Assembly (NCBI GenBank): GCA_022457155.1
Contig: JAJGOT010000136.1
Span: forward strand, 217,501 to 281,500
Direction: 5' to 3'
From: Cladopsammia gracilis
Lineage: Eukaryota > Cnidaria > Anthozoa > Scleractinia > Dendrophylliidae
DNA: 64,000 bases
In this document: one piece after another, positions 59,501-63,607 of the stretch
How positions within the stretch are numbered: position 1 is the stretch's first letter
Layout of the letters: each line of letters opens with the position of its first letter
Notes under the pieces: generated by a model
Database searches by the model: none
What the model was told of the DNA's origin: nothing
What the model saw: only the letters and a program-made list of their open reading frames with translations
Position numbers and translations under genes: made by a program

Positions 59501-60722
59501 GATTGGCTGCGCCATTTTTATGAGATGAAAATGATATGCTAATGAGATGTACTCGCTCCTGATTGGTCAGGGGTCAGTTTGAGCTACTATAACTATTTAT
59601 TTTTTATTTATCCCACAAGATGCTCCAAAAATCAACGGGACTGCATCAAGCCAAAATGTACCTGCATGGGCAGGTGCTACAACAAACTTGTCATGTGTTG
59701 CCGATGGTAATCCCGCACCACGTTACATCTGGACTAACAGCTCTGGTACAGTCGCTACTTCAGAAGCGAGTAGATTACTGCAGGTGACACCTCAGGGTTT
59801 AGATGGCTTTGGCCCATACACGTGTACAGTATTCAATAAAATGGGCAATGACCAGCTGGCTATAAACCTGGTGAGAGTTGGTAAGTTTGAAAGATATTTT
59901 AAGAAAGATTAAATGGACTTAAATTAAATGCTTAAAATTTGAAAATATTAATACTCAGGTACCTTATAAATATTTTCACCTTTATTCAGGGCTATAACTT
60001 ATTTTGTAATTAGACGGGGAAGTAAAAAACATGTATCTTGGAAATAATAACTGCCATTACTATTTCTTTATATGGGCTAATAACAACATTGTTGAGTATT
60101 TCTTTTAATGGTGCTGTTTCCATATTTTAAAATTAAATTAAAGCATTTGGAACATTTTGTGTAGTGTGAGCTGGCCATGGGCCACTAACCCTTAACTCCC
60201 AAGAGTGTCAAAGATCAAAATTTAGGAAAAATTCCAAATTTCGTTTTGTTAGAATACTGCAAAACAGATGTTTACAATGCAAAAGTACTGCGGAAGAGGT
60301 TTCATTTGAATGGTCAATTAAACCATAGGTTTTTGTTGACAAACTCAAAAGTTCAAACTACATTACATGTCTTCATAATTAACTCTGGGAGTCAGAGGGT
60401 TTTAAAGGAGTTTTATTGCTTTTGTTTCCAGATAAGCCTGTGGTGCAGCTTAGACTTCAAAGCAGTTCTGACGATTCCCTCTCCTTCACATGGTCACTGC
60501 TTTCTCAGGAGAGCAGCAACGTGTTTTTACAATATTATACCTTGGAGTACCGTACAGCTGACACAAAAAGCTGGAAAAAATCCATTAAATTTCTCTCTGA
60601 CACAACAACTTACAAGTTAAGTGGTTTAAAGCCATACACTGACTATGTTGTTGAGTTACTTGCAACAAATAAACACCTCACCAGCAATCCGTCCCGTGTT
60701 CGAGCAAGGACTACTGAAGCAG
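29512..60722 (+). CDS. Immunoglobulin-superfamily cell-surface protein, 5' seven exons (signal peptide, 5 Ig, 1 FN3)
   Basis: Exons: 29512-29560, 29718-30077, 44130-44387, 47949-48224, 48638-48892, 59620-59880, 60432-60722. The first encodes a signal peptide (MLFRLKLLLLLSPALL). Each later exon encodes one complete extracellular domain in phase 1-1: an Ig V-like domain, four I-set-like domains with the C...W...DxGxYxC pattern, and one fibronectin type III domain. The donor of the last exon is a good gtaaga, so the gene continues beyond the window, presumably to more FN3 repeats and a membrane segment. The order Ig-then-FN3 resembles NCAM/contactin/DSCAM-type adhesion proteins; I cannot name the orthologue. 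Intron 2 (14 kb) and intron 5 (10.7 kb) carry the two virus-derived elements. Confidence 0.9.
29718..30077 (+). CDS. Ig gene exon 2, V-like Ig domain lacking the first cysteine
   Basis: After the acceptor gctag comes a 119-residue domain with NATLQWNYEV where the B-strand cysteine is expected, VLWL for the core Trp, and DDGFYMC for strand F. The canonical disulfide therefore cannot form. Donor gtgagt. Confidence 0.9.
30235..33706. mobile_element. 3.47-kb foldback transposon with inverted repeats of about 1 kb
   Basis: Left arm 30235-31257 and right arm about 32742-33706 are inverted copies (for example ggacagagagggagtct and its inverse, gcggaaacattttccgg, tcgataggccgcgtgt). GTAAATA is duplicated directly outside (30228-30234 and 33707-33713). 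The 1.5-kb centre has no convincing gene. A 7-8-bp duplication with kilobase arms fits a Foldback/Galileo-like or hAT/P-type family. Confidence 0.8.
33714..34362. other. Intron sequence, no gene seen
   Basis: Contains a hairpin with gttttcacgag and its inverse (about 33720-33782). Nothing else supported. Confidence 0.5.
34363..35414. mobile_element. 1.05-kb MITE with minisatellite-like TIRs
   Basis: Ends tgttgaagccacaaatgtaa and its inverse. The subterminal 85 bp are alternating ccacaaatgtaata and gccctcaaatgtaata words. No target duplication is clear. The right end abuts the viral reading frame at 35415. Confidence 0.7.
35415..36337 (+). pseudogene. Conserved Polinton-like-virus protein, function unknown, frameshifted
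   Basis: An acidic, Lys-rich N-terminal part (35415-35525) ends in a TGA. The frame then shifts to a 200-residue stretch with YGGLMIDVSKLMKDL, a GGKLVYEAD strand and LLTKRYNPK before another shift near 36030. Conserved-looking coding continues to about 36337. The combination IDxxKL...LLTKRYNPK is one I associate with an uncharacterised gene common in invertebrate Polinton-like elements; the role is unknown. The 5' end is cut by the MITE at 34363-35414. Confidence 0.6.
36359..37711 (-). pseudogene. Major capsid protein (double jelly-roll, Polinton-like virus), frameshifted
   Basis: Minus-strand frames cover about 450 residues. The N-terminus MNGNFRSPNLVKRY is at 37711. The central part carries YSYFAAFKNNLHPNI and DSKVILTKLRLWCPK. 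The C-terminal third carries FTFKTFSIGANNRKFSRAQL, YYPQLEMTSDEESRLYRTLM and FGILYFDLR. This pattern matches the double jelly-roll capsid family of Polintons and related viruses (F54H12.2-like in invertebrate databases). The reading frame is broken by an 8-bp duplication near 37608, a TGTA microsatellite near 37340-37360 and one or more changes at 36790-36950. It cannot encode an intact capsid protein. Confidence 0.72.
37739..38155 (-). CDS. Small virion-type protein, intact frame (pVI-like?)
   Basis: 138 residues on the minus strand, starting MERRIRDYDTGEDYYTDTET. A glycine patch GGGIFDAF is followed by an amphipathic Ala/Lys helix (AAEKLIEKGSEKIGEKTGEL) and a charged tail. Position between penton and capsid genes and the Gly-then-amphipathic layout recall minor virion proteins of adenovirus-like and Polinton viruses. 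This is the only frame in the fossil without a break. Expression is unknown. Confidence 0.55.
   Translation of the reverse strand: MERRIRDYDTGEDYYTDTETKGGGIFDAFSNFGAKLTGQTPKKFASKAAEKLIEKGSEKIGEKTGELIGEKIYDKFKTKPKQSKKKELKKEPGPTHEIKDFVIHPVEPKEDKGEKIVKLLQKNNDKYSYVKDVYKDRL
38786..39816. mobile_element. 1.03-kb pogo/Tigger-type MITE
   Basis: Ends cagtatgttgcccagtttcc and the inverse ending gggcaacacactg, flanked by TA (38784-38785 and 39817-39818). A subterminal copy of gcccagtttccggccac lies at 38992. CAGT...ACTG with TA duplication fits pogo-like Tc1/mariner elements. No transposase frame. Confidence 0.8.
39867..41029 (-). repeat. 1.16-kb dispersed repeat with tRNA-like head, copy 1 (minus)
   Basis: Inverted copy of 61541-62661. 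It contains, on the minus strand at about 40205-40275, a tRNA-like stretch (gacagcgcagtgattgag, A-box-like; cgagttcgaatctcc, B-box) followed by a long T run, which fits Pol III transcription and termination. Both ends carry hairpins containing ctcgtg. Inserted in the penton pseudogene. Confidence 0.7.
41160..41535 (-). pseudogene. Adenain/Ulp1-like virion maturation protease, frameshifted
   Basis: Minus strand: the part from 41535 reads HIHETGCCIINLDDKIGQGT followed by HWVA, the strand and catalytic His region of adenovirus-type cysteine proteases. In another frame YFDSF follows near 41400. In a third, CGYYCLYFL near 41290 supplies the catalytic Cys region. Deletions and frameshifts separate these, so no functional enzyme is encoded. 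Such proteases cleave virion precursors. Lies immediately upstream of the penton start. Confidence 0.65.
41551..44129. other. Intron 2 remainder, repeats only
   Basis: A 110-bp block (tcaaagaggagtacccaggg ... gtgtcatagtataataaaca) occurs at about 41836-41945 and 42266-42375, linked to satellite remnants. Short inverted words around gaaaca/tgtttc fill 43490-43880, and a G run lies at 44027-44045. I see no exon. Confidence 0.55.
44130..44387 (+). CDS. Ig gene exon 3, I-set Ig domain
   Basis: Reads DPPRILPL..., TELACHTDGKPKPKVTWKKG and DAGLYTCIAENAGG. Both cysteines and the Trp are present. Acceptor ttggtag, donor gtaagt. Confidence 0.93.
44462..44890 (-). mobile_element. LINE 3' end (same family as 18671-20515)
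   Basis: The minus strand encodes SRMDKLKYSLSQFGVKLWNE and later LLDILQNENDYIETPLI with one shift, matching the C-terminal tail of the earlier LINE (ILQKTDDYIDVPQI). It ends in a (TTG)n-like tail at 44468-44485. Confidence 0.75.
44890..46640. repeat. Direct tandem pair of an 860-bp repeat
   Basis: 44890-45745 and 45755-46640 share gttttttgaacggcttcaaa, agcgtgtcccttcggaa-type and cggctcctgtcgaaagtttt blocks in the same order. Each begins with a hairpin around the centre tcgaggcgaagccgaga or gcgcgaagcgcg. No coding evidence. Confidence 0.75.
46800..47330. repeat. 106-bp satellite array in Ig gene intron 3
   Basis: Five units of the same satellite as in the ABCD3 introns, same orientation. It is interrupted by the SINE at 47331-47632 and continues to 47710. 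Confidence 0.88.
47331..47632 (+). mobile_element. tRNA-derived SINE with 9-bp target duplication
   Basis: The head has an A box in tggtctagtggttagcgcg and a B box in ggttcgagcc. The body includes gatggactagcatcccatcc, and the tail is (ttacct)n-like. TACCACAGG is duplicated at 47322-47330 and 47633-47641, cutting a satellite unit. Confidence 0.9.
47949..48224 (+). CDS. Ig gene exon 4, Ig domain
   Basis: Reads YAPKDTNITTNAPYDTVSDG, ITITCKAQGNPPPEYKFYIG and SGSIYSCQPENDKG. The usual core Trp is replaced by Phe/Tyr. Acceptor atttgcag, donor gtaagt. Confidence 0.92.
48638..48892 (+). CDS. Ig gene exon 5, I-set Ig domain
   Basis: Reads DSPEITLSPQDKAVN, ISVRCEAKGFPPPKIKWVKL and SDQGRYRCTADNGFG. 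Acceptor cctgcag, donor gtaagt. Confidence 0.94.
49180..50440. repeat. Minisatellite of about 75 bp derived from the SINE body
   Basis: Units of ccaggtcaccctgtgatgga, ctagcatcccatccaggggg and agtagtaatactcctagtt repeat at 49190-49690 and 50066-50430. Each matches the SINE's region 47510-47580 (gatggactagcatcccatcc ... attcctagttgcttcat). A G run lies at 49615-49643, and 49690-50065 is an unrelated insert. Confidence 0.85.
50550..51013 (+). repeat. Left terminal inverted repeat
   Basis: Pairs with 59130-59594. It carries three ACCGGAAGTG ETS-type sites (50680-50727), a TGACGTCA CRE/ATF site (50655-50662) and CCAAT-type boxes (ccaatcag). The inner part overlaps the PolB C-terminal codons, and an internal 60-bp duplication (ccccgaatgggagaacgc twice) is present. 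Confidence 0.85.
50956..51428 (-). pseudogene. Protein-primed DNA polymerase B, C-terminal stub
   Basis: Minus strand. It begins at DSVVYKWQPGEPEIPLGNFL, the tail of polymerase motif C (TDS), followed by GPKNYAYKT and RGFTLN, the conserved thumb segment of Polinton PolB. After a frameshift near 51130 comes NPHFIKRDKRTKTLTT and the terminal VVYDKRVLADEFSF...LPYSF, ending at TAA 50956-50958. Everything upstream of motif C is deleted, as are the exonuclease and most polymerase motifs. It cannot be active. Confidence 0.8.
51575..51651 (+). tRNA. tRNA-like Pol III unit (His-GTG-like anticodon loop)
   Basis: A-box tggtctagcggtaaagac and B-box ggttcgaatcc at normal spacing. The anticodon arm is ctgcc-ttgtggc-cgcag (GTG if a tRNA, one C-C mismatch). 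An extended terminal stem forms between gcgagtgatc and gatcattgc, and a T7 terminator sits at 51657-51663. The acceptor stem is unlike a standard tRNA, so it may be a tRNA-derived small RNA and not a functional tRNA. Confidence 0.55.
51735..52171 (+). pseudogene. Basic core-like protein, frameshifted
   Basis: Begins MPKGNRTKRRRRRTRGFTGK, a protamine-like N-terminus, and runs about 95 residues (GGIFTVLASAAKLGYQLGKM). From about 52015 the better coding frame is a different one, with WELEWEKILHHPEDVLWNRW and RLRELAERGAWDALV, ending at TAA 52169-52171. The Arg-rich start suggests DNA condensation as in adenovirus-type core proteins; that is an inference from composition. The two parts could also be two genes. 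Confidence 0.5.
52209..52840 (+). pseudogene. Packaging ATPase (FtsK/HerA-A32 type) interrupted by a LINE
   Basis: Walker A GGPSGCGKTQLL, Walker B GGDIMVLDDLM, and the sensor-like NVTVFYLTQDLFPP with NRNAHYVIAFKNP match the Polinton/adintovirus genome-packaging ATPase. The start at MVRSLPGTMIHMPNS is chosen because family members begin just before the P-loop strand; an in-frame ATG lies 60 nt upstream. The reading ends at FWTKLRERETPF where the LINE begins, so the C-terminus is lost. This is the best preserved motif set in the element. Confidence 0.82.
52841..53997 (-). mobile_element. L1/Tx1-type LINE fragment inserted in the viral element
   Basis: The minus strand encodes the C-terminal region of ORF2: WHQKGILSIRDVLNDEGKFL and EFLQKYNLKCNSL (53757-53990), then CLYCNESDSIGHTFIDC, the C-terminal zinc knuckle (53250-53690). 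It ends in a (TAA)n tail at 52850-52875. The 5' end is truncated. A different LINE class from 18671 and 44462. Confidence 0.82.
53998..54352 (+). pseudogene. Viral frame resuming after the LINE
   Basis: A proline/arginine-rich stretch leads into MRQQMDLMAEDVRQQARDLR and then TNTVITVNEDNGEAPTVRRT before TAA at 54350-54352. Another frame in the first 200 bp is Gly/Ser/Pro/Asp-rich and also open, so which is genuine is unclear. It could contain the ATPase tail plus a separate short gene. An (ac)n run follows at 54361-54381. Confidence 0.35.
54401..54705 (+). pseudogene. Arg-rich, amphipathic core-like protein, one frameshift
   Basis: Starts MVRRNGVRRRTTSRNRRRRR. After a one-base shift near 54470 it continues as LLPPIMSVVKSLMAGQTVGA with a Lys/Arg amphipathic helix, ending RRATRAAQRVKRRLPGL. 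This recalls pVII/pVI-like DNA-binding or membrane-active virion proteins; composition only. Confidence 0.45.
54701..54707 (+). promoter_or_regulatory. TATA box of the pX-like gene
   Basis: TATAAAA about 60 nt before the candidate start at 54764; the same spacing recurs at 55010 and 57417. Confidence 0.5.
54764..54971 (+). pseudogene. Adenovirus pX/mu-like peptide
   Basis: A basic start at 54764 (MPKK, then frameshift) joins a frame from 54804 in which a Gly-Gly leads into LPLLALAVPALIAAGKAAAL, then an Ala/Gly-rich segment and a KRR tail, stop at 54969-54971. A basic head followed by a GG-hydrophobic-Ala segment is the signature of the pX/mu-type protein found in adenoviruses and adintoviruses. 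It is thought to condense the genome. The frameshift lies in the A-run at 54769-54774. Confidence 0.6.
55010..55015 (+). promoter_or_regulatory. TATA box of the 55061 gene
   Basis: TATAAA 51 nt upstream of the degenerate start codon ATA at 55061. Confidence 0.45.
55061..55290 (+). pseudogene. Conserved small Polinton protein, start lost and frameshifted
   Basis: Reads RRIHRQLPFLKSVLKEAEHH and INAISELAMNTLRGT. After a shift near 55205 it reads NYRVLLPHHQALRDMAKKRI, stop at 55288-55290. The pattern of a leading helix, 'LxxxALNxLxGxVPL', then 'LxxHKxxLRxLA' is one I associate with a very common uncharacterised Polinton gene. ATA stands where ATG is expected from the TATA spacing. Function unknown. 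Confidence 0.5.
55318..55657 (+). pseudogene. Coiled-coil protein with C-terminal Cys pair
   Basis: From MNHVSHLMRRTERREQQRQA (ATG 55379) a heptad-rich helix runs through LEKDLETLRERLRQMEDHLE, ending CRYCQAYANVLG. An upstream ATG at 55318 opens a Cys-containing N-terminus in another frame, probably joined before a frameshift. Its stop overlaps the next start as ATGA. Similar layout (coiled coil then Cys region) to the minus-strand gene at 56764-57270. Confidence 0.45.
55654..56310 (+). pseudogene. Protein in the pVI/minor-virion position, two frameshifts
   Basis: Starts MSAFQAQAVTDPQRFLQLQE, with the ATG overlapping the previous stop. After about 32 codons coding shifts frame to LAAEEDVLLNSDLDPGLKVA and LARQVRVWTKRVRQ, then a Pro/Thr/Lys-rich linker with ISTFIKQMIKGR. 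It shifts again in the A-run at 56200-56220 to reach KRKVKSELERLKTDWLDWK and TAA 56308-56310. The N-terminal helical part resembles a conserved Polinton protein of unknown role. Confidence 0.45.
56310..56681 (+). pseudogene. Phospholipase-A2-like virion protein, two nonsense codons
   Basis: The start ATG overlaps the previous stop (TAATG). In one frame: a basic head, then FHWPGYQYMGPETHLAKRL, RGDPGKNRLDRLAKQHDID, and a Lys-rich helix to TAA 56679-56681. This is the viral PLA2-like fold shared by Polinton proteins and parvovirus VP1, used in family members to breach membranes. TGA replaces a sense codon at 56337-56339, and TAA stands at 56538-56540 directly after HDID, where the family has the Tyr of its catalytic motif. 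The Ca-loop is GPE, not the usual GPG. Not functional as read. Confidence 0.78.
56764..57270 (-). CDS. Coiled-coil/cysteine-rich protein of the viral element
   Basis: Minus strand from ATG 57268-57270 (MLGYAMDPLSMTNALLTQEL). Residues 10-90 form a coiled coil. A Cys cluster follows (CDLLLDQCLCRGC, then CFSAQC). The continuous frame runs to 56650. The better-looking end is in another frame after about 56865, with Cys, Cys, His and an acidic QEEEQEEDSKE tail stopping at about 56764, which implies one frameshift. A TATA-like TATTTAAT on this strand at 57301-57308 lies 33 nt upstream. Family unknown; the Cys/His cluster suggests zinc binding. Confidence 0.55.
57417..57424 (+). promoter_or_regulatory. 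TATA box of the 57483 gene in a divergent promoter
   Basis: TATAATAA about 65 nt before the ATG. The interval 57271-57482 serves both this gene and the minus-strand gene ending at 57270. Confidence 0.45.
57483..57963 (+). pseudogene. Probable nuclear protein with Myc-like NLS, internal TAA
   Basis: Starts MASNKVVTTSVVEVMRAKRK. A lysine-rich region contains PAAKRVKVEP, almost the c-Myc nuclear localisation signal. A helical region (DYLSVILQERIQDLAARQLH) leads to HRICQHHKWIKYSV and TAA at 57813-57815. The same frame continues in clearly coding style with CVGCNHC, a helix and GYCSECYWDIM to TAA 57961-57963, so the first stop looks like a nonsense change or a readthrough site. Cys/His content suggests a zinc module at the C-terminus. 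Family unknown. Confidence 0.5.
58013..58156 (+). CDS. Small Cys/His protein, array unit 1
   Basis: 47 residues: MVEIRTLLRCPVTQW near the start and YLSCLYCRRRVFF near the end. It aligns with the next five units as M-x-[EQH]-[LI]-x-x-L-x-x-C, a central Trp, then C-x-x-C, here with Tyr in place of the usual His. The ATG follows cttgactacaag|gtg, a T-rich tract, AG and three bases. No family recognised. Confidence 0.6.
   Translation: MVEIRTLLRCPVTQWVRPTSSRRSFIGWYLSCLYCRRRVFFVSPRKI
58160..58318 (+). CDS. Small Cys/His protein, array unit 2
   Basis: 52 residues with LYFCLRSLRL, PDLCQHCYRKLVKGKI and a basic tail KRRKRKDH. The four likely ligands are C-x(18)-C-x-H-C. The AG of the previous unit's TAG stop is followed by atc and ATG, so the same AG-NNN-ATG layout applies. 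Basic tail unique to this unit. Confidence 0.65.
   Translation: MGHLRQLYFCLRSLRLNAEYHTKNPDLCQHCYRKLVKGKINRFVKRRKRKDH
58362..58499 (+). pseudogene. Small Cys/His protein, array unit 3 (start codon ATT)
   Basis: Reads IGEIQDLPVCAVSDW and SPFCQHCLRRWTDGDIDDRF, stop TAG 58497-58499. A long T tract then tttcacactgaacag|ttg precedes ATT, exactly where the paralogues have ATG; the start is therefore probably lost. The stop lies in a T8 tract that doubles as the next unit's acceptor-like signal. Confidence 0.6.
58503..58760 (+). pseudogene. Small Cys/His protein, array unit 4 (early TAA)
   Basis: ATG 58503 lies three bases after ttttttttag. Codon 7 is TAA (58521-58523), near the conserved Leu position. 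The same frame continues with CPATEWVSSPSLEYCQHCRR and a longer acidic tail (SIDWDHEDFMDNHDALYNDD) to TAA 58758-58760. Longest unit apart from the last. Confidence 0.6.
58801..58920 (+). CDS. Small Cys/His protein, array unit 5 (start CTG, or ATG at 58813)
   Basis: Three bases after tttttttttag stands CTG where others have ATG; an in-frame ATG follows four codons later. Reads LDQLMSLRVCPFCLW and IPCCHCVRGLAIGTIG, stop TGA 58918-58920. Confidence 0.5.
   Translation: MDQLMSLRVCPFCLWSTRAFFLSIPCCHCVRGLAIGTIG
58972..59325 (+). CDS. Small Cys/His protein, array unit 6, running into the TIR
   Basis: The ATG follows ccttttttttcag|gtc. Reads MAQLESLIGCGFRQW, then PWILCNHCIRYFVLGSIDDW. The conserved part ends by about 59130. 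The remaining 65 codons lie in the terminal inverted repeat and are probably an accident of reading into it. Confidence 0.6.
   Translation: MAQLESLIGCGFRQWTTCSADPWILCNHCIRYFVLGSIDDWLEKTKLPAHHQRLALTGSVDFHPTRKTPVSGVLSLGDGTHVPACILFRFVTIERHFLCYFCFYFVSLAERDLDPPN
59130..59594 (-). repeat. Right terminal inverted repeat
   Basis: Inverse of the left repeat. It has three cacttccggt sites (59329-59392), TGACGTCA (59338-59345) and repeated gattggctg boxes, and ends ctactataact. The inner part overlaps the end of the last small Cys/His frame. Confidence 0.85.
59620..59880 (+). CDS. Ig gene exon 6, Ig domain, just downstream of the viral element
   Basis: Reads DAPKINGTASSQNVPAWAGA, NLSCVADGNPAPRYIWTNSS and FGPYTCTVFNKMG. 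Its acceptor atttatcccacaag begins 25 nt after the end of the Polinton-type element. Donor gtaagt. Confidence 0.93.
60432..60722 (+). CDS. Ig gene exon 7, fibronectin type III domain
   Basis: Reads DKPVVQLRLQSSSDDSLSFT with the core Trp in FTWSL, YYTLEYRTADTKSW, and LSGLKPYTDYVVELLATNKH (the FN3 L..Y...V signature). Acceptor gtttccag, donor gtaaga. Confidence 0.93.
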
Positions 60723-61540
60723 GTAAGATGTCCCTAGGAAATTAGTTTGGTATGATATCCTTGGGAAATGGGCAGGGTTTAGATATCCCAAGAAAATGGG
60801 TTGATGGTAAGACAGTAAAAACCCGCAAGTAAGAACCTGCATTTTCCCAAGTTAGCCTAAACAGGTTCTTACATAAATGGTAATTAGCACAAATTTAGGC
60901 TATTTATAATTAGGTTCTTAAATAGGTTCTTATTTTCTGAAGAAAAAAATTACATTGCAGCTAATAGAATTTAGTGGTATTCAGCGTATTCATTATATAA
61001 CATCTGCATACCAAGTAAGTATTTATGTAAAAATAACAATAATTAGAAAAATTGAAGCACTGATCACAGAACAACATTATATTCATATACAGTAATGCCT
61101 TGTCCAATTACATAAACTCTTAAACAATTATTACAAAGTAAAGTGCCCATGAAATGAAATTTTCAACTCGTTTCTTATACTAAAACAATGAAGTCCATGT
61201 TCCACTGATTTATAATTTTCCAATTTAAGTTATGGTCAAGCGACGAAAAGTATTTTTTTGGACATCCAAAGTTGGTAAATGAACTTTTCGTGTCCTGGAG
61301 CCTGGAACTAGTGTAAAAAGAAACATAGAAAGCACGATCACTGCAATAAACCGTTGAGAATGGCCGGATCTGACCTAGATCAGTGTTAATACTTGAAGTG
61401 AAACAAAAAAAACGGCAAACTGATCCTTACGGCAGAAAAACAGAAGCAGAAGTAAATAACATGGTGACGTCATGAGTTGTGCAAAAATGCGGTGTCGCTT
61501 TCAGACGCTTCAGTATTTCTCGGAAACAAACGACTTTTTA
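60723..61540. other. Intron after the FN3 exon, no gene seen
   Basis: AT-rich intron with no splice-flanked exon that I can support; satellite-like remnants precede exon 7 at about 60270-60390. Confidence 0.5.
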
Positions 61541-62661
61541 CTCGTGGTGAAGCACACGAGTTGTAAATCCGGCGTTGACTTTTCTTTTTTTTTTTTCGTG
61601 TCACATTAGCGCATGCAAATTTATTCACGCATATTTAAGTCTATATCGACGACTATATGGCTTTCGGCCATGAAATACATACCGTAAAATCTCTCCGTGT
61701 GTGTACTCGAGAAGCAAGATAAAGAACTACTGCGTACAACTGCACACTTTCAAGACAATTTAAGGCGTTCATGGATGGATAGGACCGTTTGATATTGTGC
61801 TCGCCGCTTATTCCGGTGGGATTTTTGCTCTGTGTTTTATATATATTAAACTTGCCATTTGCTTAGCGATCGAGCTCCGGGTAGAGCTTAAGTGTCAGCT
61901 GCTGAATCTATAGTGAATGCAGTGTAGTCTTACTTTTAAACCCGTGCATACGTGAAAGCATGATGAACAGGTTATCGGCAAGGGTGTTTAAATAAAATTC
62001 ACTCTCTCACTCACTCGCTCCTTCCATCAGCTGTAAACTTAGTGAGCAAATGCTTTGTTACGAACACGTTTCGTAACAGGAATTCAACGTGAATCCAACG
62101 ATAACAATAATTTGATGTAAACGAATATAGACAACAATAAGCTTACAGATGTTTCGCATTTGGAGTTTTTAGTGCAACATTAAAATCGATCTAAAAGGAT
62201 TTTGCAACCTAAACACGCGTTCTGATGCGTATCTAGCTTAAAATAATAAAATTTAGTTCGTAGGTTGTATGTGCTCTTGGACAGCGCAGTGATTGAGTTT
62301 ATGACTTCGTCCCGGACGACCCGAGTTCGAATCTCCATAAAGTCCTCTTTTTTTTAACTTTTTTTTTTCTTTTTCGAACTGGACATTATCAAAGTGATGT
62401 ACTTTTTTTTTCGTTCGTCAAAAATCATTACGTTTAATTTAAAAAAAATATATATCGAACTGTGTCAGTGTGAAAACGTAAGCTTACGGCAATATTGCGT
62501 TACGCGTTACGCGTTAGCATTTCTTCTTCTCGGGTTGGCTCTTAGGAGCCTTTGATTAGATATAATTTTAAGCTTATGTTTCTCTGTAAAAGCACTCAAA
62601 TCACTTGGGAATCTGCAATGAGGTAAAGGCGCCACGAGTTCAAGCTGTGTACAGCTTCTTG
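61541..62661 (+). repeat. 1.12-kb dispersed repeat with tRNA-like head, copy 2 (plus)
   Basis: Inverse of 39867-41029 over its length, with scattered differences. The tRNA-like stretch is at about 62285-62350 (gacagcgcagtgattgag; cgagttcgaatctcc; T run). Lies in the intron after the FN3 exon. Confidence 0.75.
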
Positions 62662-62847
62662 TTTAGCTATATTTTTAGCAGTTTTGCTCAGTTGGAAATG
62701 TCCTCCGACGTGCTGTTTGTCCTATGTTTTTGGCTCAAATAGGCTCAACCTTTGAGGTAAGAAAAAAAATAGATTGCGCGCTCGACCATAACTTAAATTG
62801 GAAAATTTTGTTTTGGATGAATTAAATTTTTGGACACCTAGTAATGG

Positions 62848-63607
62848 TAATGAACTCATGCGCAGAGCGGCATGAGGTTATAAAATGGACTCTGTTTTTT
62901 TTGTTTTTATTTTTTGTGTCACGATTTTGCATGCAAATTTATGCACACATATTTTAGTGTACACGAACTCGCCTCTGCCTCCCCTAGAAAGTTATTTTTG
63001 TCTCCTATTGTTATAAAAGGCTTCAGGAAGGTTAAACCAATCAGAATCCGTCTACTGAGTACATGTCTCGATTTGGGGGGGGGGGGGGGGGGCACTAGAG
63101 AGAACCGGTTTGTCACTCGGAGGACGTTCAGATTTCAAACAAATATGGCCTCTTCTGTACTCTACACTTCAATTTTTCAGACGTTCATTTTCCATTACCA
63201 ATGGTAAATACGCCTTTTAAGACATCGAATACGCCTTTTAAGATATCGAAATGGAAAGAAAAAGTCCTTAAGATGATTTGTATGCATCTGAAGTGGCGGT
63301 TAGGGAGCTGAAAGCGATGGAATCTTCCTGTGAGGATCCTGTGATTTAAGTATTAGACTAGTGTGGGTTTGATCAGGTATCAATAAGTTAAATATTCAAA
63401 GCGAGTACAGAAAAATTGGTAGCTTCAATCAACATGTCTTGCGTGATGGTGCATTGTGTGTCATGCAAATTTCGTTGAGGGGGGAGGGGTTCGTGACCCG
63501 GTGTCATGCAAAATTCGTTGAGGGGGAGGGGTGAGTGACCCGTTAAAAATAAACCATAAAACTTTCTTACGAAAACGCATGAGTGTAGGCTACCAGTAGC
63601 CTCTTGT
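62848..63607. repeat. Dispersed repeat (second copy of 27975-28440)
   Basis: Begins catgcgcagagcggcatgag and ends tagcctcttgtta, matching the ends of 27975-28440. The interior has a G17 run at 63076-63092 and a 50-bp direct repeat (tgtcatgcaaatttcgttga) near 63450-63540. Confidence 0.6.

Larger units (their letters stand above)
50550..59594. mobile_element. Polinton/adintovirus-type element, 9.0 kb, internally deleted, in Ig intron 5
   Basis: Bounded by inverted repeats of about 465 bp that begin agttatagtagctcaa. Contents left to right: PolB C-terminal stub (-), tRNA-like unit, basic core-like protein, packaging ATPase (+, cut by a LINE), basic/amphipathic protein, pX-like peptide, conserved small Polinton protein, coiled-coil protein, pVI-position protein, PLA2-like protein, a minus-strand coiled-coil/Cys protein, a nuclear-localised-looking protein and six small Cys/His proteins. 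Integrase, most of PolB, hexon or other major capsid, penton and protease are missing, so this is a non-autonomous derivative. Nearly all genes carry stops or frameshifts. No clear 6-bp target duplication is visible. Confidence 0.82.

Noticed and set aside
29512..60722. Possibility that the Polinton genes are expressed parts of the Ig gene
   Set aside because: Ig exons join perfectly in phase 1-1 around the element, and the element has its own TIRs and TATA boxes.
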